From Mucilaginibacter sp. CSA2-8R (GTDB taxonomy: Bacteria; Bacteroidota; Bacteroidia; Sphingobacteriales; Sphingobacteriaceae), in assembly GCF_038806765.1 (NCBI RefSeq), contig NZ_CP152389.1:4650001-4714000 (forward strand): a stretch of DNA of 64,000 nt, in the 5' to 3' direction. Shown in pieces: positions 16,862 to 24,099 of the stretch. Numbering within the stretch: position 1 is the first letter of the stretch; each line of letters opens with the position of its first letter. The notes under the pieces are model-generated. The model had not been told where the DNA came from. It did no database searches and saw nothing but the letters and a program-made list of their open reading frames with translations. Made by a program: the position numbers and the translations under genes.

Positions 16862-17314
16862 ATGACTACCTGCTGGAATGTTAAAACAGGTTTAATTACA
16901 GCGACTTGCATACTCGCTTGTTCAAATTTATTTGCGCAAAAAGTGGCTAACTATGCTTTCGGTAAACTTGGAACCCAAGCCTACGAGCATTTTCCGTTTT
17001 GGACGGAGGACGGTAAGCGTACCCGGATTACATACACTTATGGGAAAGACAGCAAAGACTTAACTGCAACTTATGCCGGTAAGGGTAGTTACCAGGGCAC
17101 CCCCTGCTTTAAGATTACCCTGCCCAACCAGCAAACTCTTTATGTAATACCATCAGCCTACAAACTACAGGTCAGAAACGCTGCTAAAACATGCAATAAA
17201 ATATCTAATTGGGAATACGAAGGTCCGGTTAATGGCGTGGGTACATACTGCGAAGTATGTACTCAGGATGAAAAAGAGGCAATGTTGCTGCTCAGGAAAT
17301 GCTACCTGAAATAA
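16862..17314 (+). CDS. small secreted cysteine-containing protein, unknown function
   Basis: A 150-residue protein with an export signal (GLITATCILACSNLFAQ) predicted to be cut after AQ. The mature part has five cysteines (TPCF, KTCN, TYCEVC and KCYL), a number and clustering that suggest disulfides or metal binding outside the cytoplasm. The rest is beta-rich with aromatic residues (HFPFWTEDGKRTRITYTYG). I used the ATG at 16862; the frame is open to a TTG five codons earlier, which would add MRILF and is less likely. Its stop directly abuts the stop of convergent nth, with no base between. I do not recognise the family. Confidence 0.65.
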   Translation: MTTCWNVKTGLITATCILACSNLFAQKVANYAFGKLGTQAYEHFPFWTEDGKRTRITYTYGKDSKDLTATYAGKGSYQGTPCFKITLPNQQTLYVIPSAYKLQVRNAAKTCNKISNWEYEGPVNGVGTYCEVCTQDEKEAMLLLRKCYLK

Positions 17315-18073
17315 TTAGTCTTTTTCGGTAACCGGTTTTAGATTTTCATCATCGTGCGATGAAGTCTTGATTGCAACTTTAGCTTTAGCAGTTTTAACTT
17401 TGGCTATCCTGGCAGTTTTACTAAAAACCAAAGCAGCTTTGCCGCTTTGATAGAATTTACAAAAATGGGTAATGGGGCAAATTTCGCATTTAGGCTTACG
17501 GGCTACACAAATATAGCGCCCATGCAATATTAACCAATGGTGGGCTACACCTAACGTTTGCTTAGGTAAGTACTCTACCAGTTGCTTTTCAACTGCCAAT
17601 GGTGTTTTGGCATTATTGGTGAGCCCCAAACGGTTAGCCACCCTGAACACGTGCGTATCTACTGCTATAGCCGGAAGATCAAACACTACCGAGGCAATAA
17701 CATTAGCCGTTTTACGACCTACTCCCGGTAGCTTTTGCAAATCATCTAAATCAGACGGAACCTCGCCATTAAATTGCTCCAGCAACATCTTAGCCATGCC
17801 GGCTAAGTGCTTAGCTTTATTATTAGGGTAACTTACACTGCGTATGTAAGTAAATATCTCCTCTGATGTTGAAGCTGCCAGGTCTTCAACCGTGGGAAAG
17901 CGTTCAAAAAGCTTAGGGGTAATCTGATTAATCCGCTTGTCGGTACATTGAGCCGATAATATTACGGCTACCAGTAACTGGTATGGATTAGCATAATGCA
18001 GTTCGGTTACCGGGTTGGGCTGGTGACTCGAAAAGTATTCAACAAATAACCGGTAGCGTTCTTTTTTTAGCAT
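17315..18073 (-). CDS. nth: endonuclease III, with a basic C-terminal tail
   Basis: Base-excision-repair DNA glycosylase/AP lyase that removes oxidised pyrimidines. The helix-hairpin-helix LPGVGRKTANV supplies catalytic Lys121, and Asp139 lies in VDTHVFRVANRLGL. The [4Fe-4S] cluster motif C-X6-C-X2-C-X5-C is intact (Cys189, 196, 199, 205). The usual length is about 210-220 residues. Here about 45 extra residues follow, rich in Lys and Ala (TARIAKVKTAKAKVAIKTS) and then acidic, a histone-like tail that may add DNA affinity. It is convergent, with no gap, to the small secreted-protein gene and close to the sigma-factor cluster upstream. Confidence 0.95.
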   Translation of the reverse strand: MLKKERYRLFVEYFSSHQPNPVTELHYANPYQLLVAVILSAQCTDKRINQITPKLFERFPTVEDLAASTSEEIFTYIRSVSYPNNKAKHLAGMAKMLLEQFNGEVPSDLDDLQKLPGVGRKTANVIASVVFDLPAIAVDTHVFRVANRLGLTNNAKTPLAVEKQLVEYLPKQTLGVAHHWLILHGRYICVARKPKCEICPITHFCKFYQSGKAALVFSKTARIAKVKTAKAKVAIKTSSHDDENLKPVTEKD

Positions 18074-18086
18074 CAGGGCACAAATA

Positions 18087-18112
18087 TAAAAAAAGCCCTG
18101 TTTTACAGGGCT
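18087..18112 (-). terminator. terminator of the ECF sigma operon
   Basis: On the minus strand an 8-bp stem AGCCCTGT/ACAGGGCT with a 3-base loop is followed at once by seven T, a textbook intrinsic terminator, 12 bases after the stop of the 65-residue gene. Confidence 0.85.
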
Positions 18113-18124
18113 CTCAGTAGTTTG

Positions 18125-18322
18125 TTAACGCAAGCTTCGCGAATAATTAAGAAGGTTTTCAATAGTTTCCTTTTTTGGCTTCACCTGCAACTGGTCCAGT
18201 TCGGTTCGGATAGCATGATGAAATAACAATTCATCGGCGTCCACATACTCGGTAACATCAATTCCCTCTACCATAGCTTTGTTACTAATTGCGTTTAAAA
18301 ATTTTGTAGAAGTCTCGTCCAT
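18125..18322 (-). CDS. 65-residue partner of the ECF sigma factor, putative anti-sigma-like protein
   Basis: A short soluble protein encoded 88 bases downstream of the sigma gene on the same strand and ending at an intrinsic terminator, so very likely co-transcribed. It has no membrane helix and no zinc motif. It begins with an acidic segment (GIDVTEYVDADELLF) and ends KKETIENLLNYSRSLR, a pattern I associate with small cytoplasmic proteins next to ECF sigma genes in Bacteroidota. An anti-sigma or sigma-modulating role is inferred from position and size only. Confidence 0.6.
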   Translation of the reverse strand: MDETSTKFLNAISNKAMVEGIDVTEYVDADELLFHHAIRTELDQLQVKPKKETIENLLNYSRSLR

Positions 18323-18410
18323 AAGCTTTGAGTGTTTATATTACACCATAACGCTTATATATTTAAAATTATTTTAAAAGACGATATAAATTTTTATTTA
18401 TTTCTCGCAA

Positions 18411-18995
18411 TCAGTTTTTCAAGCTCAGTTCTTTGGTCTGCATCATTTTACGCAGGTTGTTAAGTGCATAACGCATACGGCCCAGCGCTGTGTTAATGCT
18501 TACTTCGGTTACGTCTGCAATCTCTTTAAAACTCATATCGCCAAAATGACGCATAATTAATACTTCTTTCTGCTCGGCAGGCAACAAGTGTATTAAAGCT
18601 TTTAAATCTTTGTGGGTTTGCTCGCGCACCATACGGTCCTCAGTACTCTCGTCGTAATGGCCCAGTACTTCAAAAATATCAAAGTCATCACCACCATTTA
18701 CCAAAGGTGTACGCTTTTCGCGGCGAAAATGGTCAATCACCAGGTTATGGGCAATACGGCTTACCCAAGGCAAAAATTTACCTTCTTCATTGTACTTACC
18801 TGCTTTTAAAGTATTGATTACTTTGATGAAAGTATCCTGAAAAATATCTTCGGCCAGATACTCATCTTTTACCAGTAAATAAATAGAGGTGTAAATTTTA
18901 GATTGATAGCGGCGGATCAGCTCAATGAGCCCTCCCTCATGGCCGGCTATGTATAGATGGATTAAATCCTGATCACTCTTCAAATGAAAATCCAT
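18411..18995 (-). CDS. ECF-type RNA polymerase sigma factor (RpoE/SigW-like)
   Basis: A 194-residue sigma-70 family member of the extracytoplasmic-function group. Region 2 is clear (IYLLVKDEYLAEDIFQDTF, then FLPWVSRIAHNLVIDHFRRE) and region 4 has a helix-turn-helix (MSFKEIADVTEVSINTALGR). The beginning MDFHLKSDQDLIHLYIAGHE matches a sigma factor strongly conserved across Bacteroidota. No transmembrane anti-sigma gene follows, only the 65-residue partner. It is divergent from uvrA across 514 bases. Its regulon cannot be named from the sequence; a general envelope or stress role is inferred from the family. Confidence 0.92.
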   Translation of the reverse strand: MDFHLKSDQDLIHLYIAGHEGGLIELIRRYQSKIYTSIYLLVKDEYLAEDIFQDTFIKVINTLKAGKYNEEGKFLPWVSRIAHNLVIDHFRREKRTPLVNGGDDFDIFEVLGHYDESTEDRMVREQTHKDLKALIHLLPAEQKEVLIMRHFGDMSFKEIADVTEVSINTALGRMRYALNNLRKMMQTKELSLKN

Positions 18996-19392
18996 AGAAC
19001 TTCTACTTTAAAATCAATTAATTTAAATTAAACTACGTTTTAAGTAAAGTTCTATTCTATAGGGGTTCCTTTTAATTACTATATCAAATAAAGTAAATAT
19101 TGTGTTAATATGCAAATAATTTTCGCTCTTATATGTTATAACACATTATAATGACAAACCCTTAACAGCCATAAAAACATCTACTTAAATAACAATTTTA
19201 CCGGCAATATTTACTCCGATTATTGGTTTATATATACGTAATATACTGATTATGTGGATTGACTGGCAATTACATATTTAGATTGATTATCGTTTAATTG
19301 GTTTAATCATCATCTTAAAATAAAGCACAATATTGTACTAAACGCCATATTAAAAATTCATTAAAATTCTTTTACAAAAGGTTGAACAATAC

Positions 19393-19409
19393 AGCATTTG
19401 CAAAATGCT
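19393..19409. promoter_or_regulatory. candidate operator: 7-bp inverted repeat at the uvrA -33 box
   Basis: AGCATTT-GCA-AAATGCT is a perfect dyad that covers the TTTG at 19397-19400. It differs in sequence from the dyad at recA, so a shared regulator is not supported by similarity. Confidence 0.4.
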
Positions 19410-19428
19410 AATTTATTTAGGATTTTTG
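19397..19428 (+). promoter_or_regulatory. probable uvrA promoter
   Basis: TTTG at 19397-19400, a 20-base spacer, and GATTTTTG at 19421-19428. This fits the Bacteroidota TTTG / TAnnTTTG pattern with one mismatch in the -7 element. It predicts a leader of about 75 bases. Confidence 0.5.
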
Positions 19429-19509
19429 TATTCAATAAATTAAAGATCGTGGTTCGTTAATTGCACGTTTATCTGTTAAATCCGTAATCATGAACTACAA
19501 TAAAATATC

Positions 19510-22332
19510 ATGAGTTTAGAAACTGAGAAAGATCCTCAAAAACATATTATCATCAAAGGTGCGCGAGTACACAATTTAAAAAACCTGGACATTGCCATAC
19601 CTAAAAACCAATTAGTAGTTATTACGGGCATGTCGGGCTCAGGCAAATCGTCGCTTGCTTTTGATACGCTATATGCCGAAGGGCAGCGTCGCTATGTAGA
19701 GAGCTTATCCTCATATGCCCGCCAGTTTTTAGGCCGGATGAATAAGCCCGATGTAGATTATATTAAAGGCATTGCACCGGCCATAGCTATTGAGCAAAAA
19801 GTAATTACCAGCAACCCGCGCTCAACCGTGGGTACCAGCACCGAAATTTATGATTATTTAAAGCTGCTTTTTTCGCGGATAGGCAAAACCATATCGCCAA
19901 CCTCGGGCAAACAGGTTAAAAAAGATACGGTGACGGATGTTGTAAATTTTGCTCAGGCTTTACCCGACCACAGTATGCTAACCATACTTTGCCCCCTGCA
20001 CCCGCACAACAATCGCAGCCTGAAAGAAGAACTTGCTGTATTACTGCAAAAAGGCTTTGTACGGGTTGAGTACCAGGGCAAAGTATCGCGTATTGAAAGC
20101 TTACTGGAAGATGAGTCGATAGGTAACGAATCGCTGACTACGGACGACCAATTACGCATTGTGGTTGACCGCATTACCAAAAACAATGAGGATGAAACGC
20201 TGAGCCGGTTAGCCGACTCGGCACAGACCGCATTTTTTGAAGGCAAAGGCGATTGTTTTGTACGTTACCAAAAGCCGGAAGAAGAACAGGAAGGTGAAAG
20301 CTTTTTTTGCGACCGTTTTGAACTGGACGGTATCAAGTTTGAAGAGCCTACGCCTAACTTTTTCAGCTTCAATAACCCTTATGGTGCTTGCCGCCGCTGC
20401 GAAGGTTACGGTAAAATTATAGGCATTGATGAAGACCTGGTGATTCCGGACAAAAGCAAGTCTGTTTACGATAATGCGATTGCGCCGTGGCGCGGCGAAA
20501 AGATGGGCGAATGGAACCAAAACCTTATCCGCCAGGCCGATAAGTTTAAGTTTCCGATACATCGCCCTTACAGCCAGCTCAGCGATAAAGAAAAGAAACT
20601 GATTTGGACGGGCAACAAATACTTTAGAGGTTTGGATGCCTTTTTTAAGGAGGTTGAAGAGCAAACTTATAAAATACAGTACCGGGTAATTCTGTCGCGT
20701 TACCGGGGTAAAACCACTTGTCCTGAATGCCGCGGCAGCCGCTTGCGCCCTGATGCTACGTACGTAAAAATCAGTGACCATTCAATTACTGATATTGTAT
20801 TGATGCCGTTAGACAGAGCACAGCAGTTTTTTGCTGAGCTGCAATTAGACGAGCATGATACTAAAATTGGCAAGCGCCTGTTAATGGAAATTACCAACCG
20901 CATTAGCTTTTTAAATGATGTGGGCTTAGGATACCTGACACTCAATCGCTTATCTAACACGCTGTCCGGGGGCGAATCGCAGCGCATTAATCTGGCTACC
21001 TCTTTAGGCAGCAGCCTGGTGGGTTCGGTTTATGTGCTGGACGAGCCGAGCATTGGCCTGCACCCGCGCGATACACAACGTTTAATCAGTGTATTAAAAT
21101 CACTGCGTGATGTGGGCAATACGGTATTAGTGGTAGAACACGAAGAAGAAATTATGCAGGCAGCCGACCACCTGATTGATATTGGTCCGGAAGCTGGTAC
21201 GCATGGCGGCCGTTTAATTTTTTCGGGCACTTACGATCAGATTTTGACGGATGATGACAGCCTGACTGGCAAGTACCTGAGCGGACGCGAAGAAATTGCG
21301 CTGCCCGACAATCGCCGAAAATGGAACGACTACATTTTAATTAAGGGTGCACGCGAGAATAACTTACAAAATATTGATGTAAAGTTCCCGTTAGGTGTGC
21401 TAACCGTGGTTACCGGTGTATCGGGCTCGGGTAAAACCAGTTTGGTTAAACGCATACTTTACCCGGCTTTGCAAAAAGTTTTAGGTAACTACTCGGGCGA
21501 GCAAACCGGCACCTACGATAACATTGAGGGCGATTATGCTAAAATAGAAGCTGTTGAACTGGTGGATCAGAACCCGATAGGCCGCTCATCGCGTTCTAAC
21601 CCGGTTACTTATGTAAAAGCCTGGGACGAAATCAGGAACCTATATGCTACCCAACCAGCTGCCAAAGCTGCAGGTTTAAAACCATCAGCATTTTCGTTTA
21701 ACGTTGAGGGGGGCCGTTGTGACGTATGCCAGGGTGAGGGTGAAGTTAAAATAGAAATGCAGTTTATGGCAGATATATTTTTACCCTGCGAAGCCTGCAA
21801 CGGTAACCGTTTTAAACAACCGGTACTGGATGTAACCTACCAGGAAAAAAATGTATCCGAGGTATTACAAATGACTATTGATGAGGCCCTGGAGTTTTTT
21901 GTTAAAGAAACCAAGATCATCAACAAACTAAGGCCATTACAGGATGTTGGCCTAGGTTATGTACAATTAGGGCAATCGTCAAACACATTATCCGGTGGCG
22001 AGGCGCAACGTATTAAGTTAGCATCGTTTTTAATAAAAGGTAATAATGCCAGTAAAACGCTTTTCATTTTTGATGAGCCTACTACCGGTCTGCATTTTGC
22101 CGACATTAAAAAATTACTCAAATCGTTTAATGCGCTGCTTGAGCAAGGCAATACCATTATTGTGATTGAACATAATATGGATGTAATTAAATGTGCTGAT
22201 TGGGTAGTTGACATTGGTCCCGGCGGCGGCAACCATGGCGGCAAGCTGGTTTTTGAAGGTACCCCCGAAGATTTGCTGAAAAAAACTGAAAGTTTTACCG
22301 GCCAGTTTTTAAAGGAACGGTTAGGTAAATAG
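19510..22332 (+). CDS. uvrA: excinuclease ABC subunit A
   Basis: UvrA recognises bulky DNA lesions and loads UvrB in nucleotide excision repair. The 940 residues have the double ABC-ATPase architecture: Walker A motifs GMSGSGKS (about 40-47) and GVSGSGKT in the second half, and two signature motifs NTLSGGESQRINLA and NTLSGGEAQRIKLA. Zinc modules are visible as CRRCEGYG with CPECRGSRL, and CDVCQGEGEV with CEACNGNRF. It is complete and stands alone with its own promoter candidate. The DinB-family gene converges on it across a shared hairpin. Confidence 0.98.
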   Translation: MSLETEKDPQKHIIIKGARVHNLKNLDIAIPKNQLVVITGMSGSGKSSLAFDTLYAEGQRRYVESLSSYARQFLGRMNKPDVDYIKGIAPAIAIEQKVITSNPRSTVGTSTEIYDYLKLLFSRIGKTISPTSGKQVKKDTVTDVVNFAQALPDHSMLTILCPLHPHNNRSLKEELAVLLQKGFVRVEYQGKVSRIESLLEDESIGNESLTTDDQLRIVVDRITKNNEDETLSRLADSAQTAFFEGKGDCFVRYQKPEEEQEGESFFCDRFELDGIKFEEPTPNFFSFNNPYGACRRCEGYGKIIGIDEDLVIPDKSKSVYDNAIAPWRGEKMGEWNQNLIRQADKFKFPIHRPYSQLSDKEKKLIWTGNKYFRGLDAFFKEVEEQTYKIQYRVILSRYRGKTTCPECRGSRLRPDATYVKISDHSITDIVLMPLDRAQQFFAELQLDEHDTKIGKRLLMEITNRISFLNDVGLGYLTLNRLSNTLSGGESQRINLATSLGSSLVGSVYVLDEPSIGLHPRDTQRLISVLKSLRDVGNTVLVVEHEEEIMQAADHLIDIGPEAGTHGGRLIFSGTYDQILTDDDSLTGKYLSGREEIALPDNRRKWNDYILIKGARENNLQNIDVKFPLGVLTVVTGVSGSGKTSLVKRILYPALQKVLGNYSGEQTGTYDNIEGDYAKIEAVELVDQNPIGRSSRSNPVTYVKAWDEIRNLYATQPAAKAAGLKPSAFSFNVEGGRCDVCQGEGEVKIEMQFMADIFLPCEACNGNRFKQPVLDVTYQEKNVSEVLQMTIDEALEFFVKETKIINKLRPLQDVGLGYVQLGQSSNTLSGGEAQRIKLASFLIKGNNASKTLFIFDEPTTGLHFADIKKLLKSFNALLEQGNTIIVIEHNMDVIKCADWVVDIGPGGGNHGGKLVFEGTPEDLLKKTESFTGQFLKERLGK

Positions 22333-22369
22333 CTGTTATATCACTATTCTAAGAATACATAATGATTAT

Positions 22370-22411
22370 AATAACGATGGGCGTTCGTAATACCGACCGC
22401 CCATTGTTATT
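22370..22411. terminator. bidirectional terminator between uvrA and the DinB-family gene
   Basis: AATAACGATGGGCG pairs with CGCCCATTGTTATT (14 bp with one G-T wobble) around a 14-base loop, and the T-run lies on the uvrA side. The right arm touches the last base of the DinB-family stop codon. Confidence 0.7.
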
Positions 22412-22914
22412 TAAAACTGATTTTCCATCTCGTCGGCGCTCGGCCCGTAACTGCCCGGTATCGGGATATCGAGCAACCGTAAATAAACACCCAATTGCCC
22501 ACGGTGATGTACAATTTGCGAAAAACTCATACGGATAACTTCGTACTTAGTCCAGACACCCAAAATATGTTCGCCATTGCGAAGCGTCCATTGGGGCAGC
22601 AACTGGTCTTCAGTAACCCGCTCCAGTTGCGTACGGCCGTTAGTTAACGAACGCTCATTGTAGGCCAACAAAGCTTCAGTATTGTCAACCACTTCCTCTT
22701 TCCAATCGTTACCGGCAAAATCAAGTTCGCTGGTGTTAATGGCCATCGCTATCCAGTTGGGCAGGTCGGCTATGTGCGAGGCCAAGCGGCGGATGGTCAT
22801 GCTTTTAGGGTGGGGCTGCCAGTCGAATTGGTCGTTTGGGATGCGCTCCAGCATTTTACGCGTAGTCTGGGCTTCATCATTCAGCTCTTTCAATAGCAGG
22901 GCAATAATGTTCAT
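22411..22914 (-). CDS. DinB-family metal-dependent protein
   Basis: A 167-residue four-helix-bundle protein of the DinB/YfiT-like group, cytoplasmic, usually metal-binding and often a thiol transferase or of unknown function. It is unrelated to DinB polymerase IV. His47 (RLASHIADLPNW) and His136/His137 (SQIVHHRGQLGVYLRLL) are in the expected places for the metal site. The C-terminal PIPGSYGPSADE is typical of the subgroup. It lies 68 bases downstream of the WYL regulator on the same strand, so the two are probably co-expressed. Confidence 0.85.
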   Translation of the reverse strand: MNIIALLLKELNDEAQTTRKMLERIPNDQFDWQPHPKSMTIRRLASHIADLPNWIAMAINTSELDFAGNDWKEEVVDNTEALLAYNERSLTNGRTQLERVTEDQLLPQWTLRNGEHILGVWTKYEVIRMSFSQIVHHRGQLGVYLRLLDIPIPGSYGPSADEMENQF

Positions 22915-22982
22915 GGTTATGTGGTTTTGATTTATAATTCAAAGTAACCACACGGTAGTGACAACCCTATGTCAGCAGCGTT

Positions 22983-23927
22983 CTATAATTTTTCAAAAAA
23001 TTTTTTGGCAATGCCTTTTACCTTTTCCACTAAACTCTCAGGCTCTGCAATGCTGGCGTAATCGCCAAACATCATATACCACCGGGCAAAACCTTCGAGC
23101 GAGCTGGTCAGGAAACTCATTTCCAGCTCATCCCCTATTGCGGTTTCGCCAATATAACCATGGTAATATTTTTGCTCGCCCAAGTGCAGCGCGGCCTCTT
23201 TGTGTACGCGCAGAACCACCCGGTGCAAGTTGCGCTCCTGGTAAACATTGGCTAAGTAATCTTTCAAAGAAGGATGATCTCTTAAGATGCTATCTTCTGC
23301 AAGTTGCACATCCAGCATACGGTCAAACCTAAAATCACGGTAATCTTTCTGCAGCCGGCACCAGCCAATTAAATGCCAGTAATTGTCTAAATAAAAAACA
23401 CCAACAGGTTCAACGCATCGTTCAGTATGTGTTTGGCGGTAATAAGAAAAATAGTTAAGGCCAATTACCCGGCGGATAGCAATGGCTTTCAAAATAATCT
23501 GCATCGGGTTGATTTGCTCGGGCAGCTTTGGCAAAAATCTGGCTCTTAATACCTCTATATTTTCGTCAATACCGGTTAAGTAATCCTTATCAGTATTGCG
23601 CAACACTGCTCTAATCTTGTACATGGCCGATTTAAAGCTGCTGCTATTATCCTGGTCTGTTAATTTTTCTACCAGTTTTTCGGCTGTAATAAAAGCGGTA
23701 GCTTCATCAAGCGTAAACGAAATAGGCGGCAACCGGTAGCCATCGGCCAATGAGTAACCGGCGCCTGCTTCTCCTATAATGGGCACCCCGGCTTCTTCCA
23801 AAGTTCGTATATCACGATAAACCGTCCGCAAGCTGATACTAAACCGATCGGCAATGAGCTGCGCTTTAGTTATCCTGCGCGACTGCAACTGTATCAAAAT
23901 AGCGGCTATACGGTCAATCCGGTTCAT
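22983..23927 (-). CDS. YafY-type HTH/WYL transcriptional regulator
   Basis: A DNA-binding regulator with an N-terminal winged helix-turn-helix (residues 1-60, ITKAQLIADRFSISLRTVYR) and a WYL domain (GVFYLDNYWHLIGWCRLQKD near 170-190) that is thought to bind nucleic acid or nucleotide ligands. A C-terminal WCX-like extension follows. Length 314 is standard. Members often act as repressors or activators in DNA-damage or stress responses. It probably controls its own operon with the DinB-family gene. No operator is obvious in the short region upstream. Confidence 0.9.
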   Translation of the reverse strand: MNRIDRIAAILIQLQSRRITKAQLIADRFSISLRTVYRDIRTLEEAGVPIIGEAGAGYSLADGYRLPPISFTLDEATAFITAEKLVEKLTDQDNSSSFKSAMYKIRAVLRNTDKDYLTGIDENIEVLRARFLPKLPEQINPMQIILKAIAIRRVIGLNYFSYYRQTHTERCVEPVGVFYLDNYWHLIGWCRLQKDYRDFRFDRMLDVQLAEDSILRDHPSLKDYLANVYQERNLHRVVLRVHKEAALHLGEQKYYHGYIGETAIGDELEMSFLTSSLEGFARWYMMFGDYASIAEPESLVEKVKGIAKKFFEKL

Positions 23928-24099
23928 TGGTTAAAAGTAGCCAAAATCTATTTTCCGGGCATTACTGATGTACTGTTTGTAATAAAATCACCCTCAATGA
24001 TGCTTATAGCGCAAAAGTTACAAACAATTAACCAATTTTAACATTTAGACGCTTTTTATACTAAGCTTTTAGTTATACCTTACAGCCTCAATCCTTATC

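Larger units (their letters stand above)
18996..19509. other. long AT-rich intergenic region between ECF sigma gene and uvrA
   Basis: 514 bases with no coding frame of note and no tRNA-like or other RNA structure that I can see. It must contain the promoters of both divergent genes. The uvrA side carries a plausible promoter with a dyad; on the sigma side I found no consensus match. Confidence 0.5.

Noticed and set aside
16762..16884. 40-codon ATG frame overlapping the small secreted-protein gene
   Set aside because: Overlaps the better-supported signal peptide out of frame, and composition is what AT-rich DNA gives by chance.
20209..20781. 190-codon minus-strand frame inside uvrA
   Set aside because: uvrA is certain on the plus strand; the opposite frame has no family pattern.
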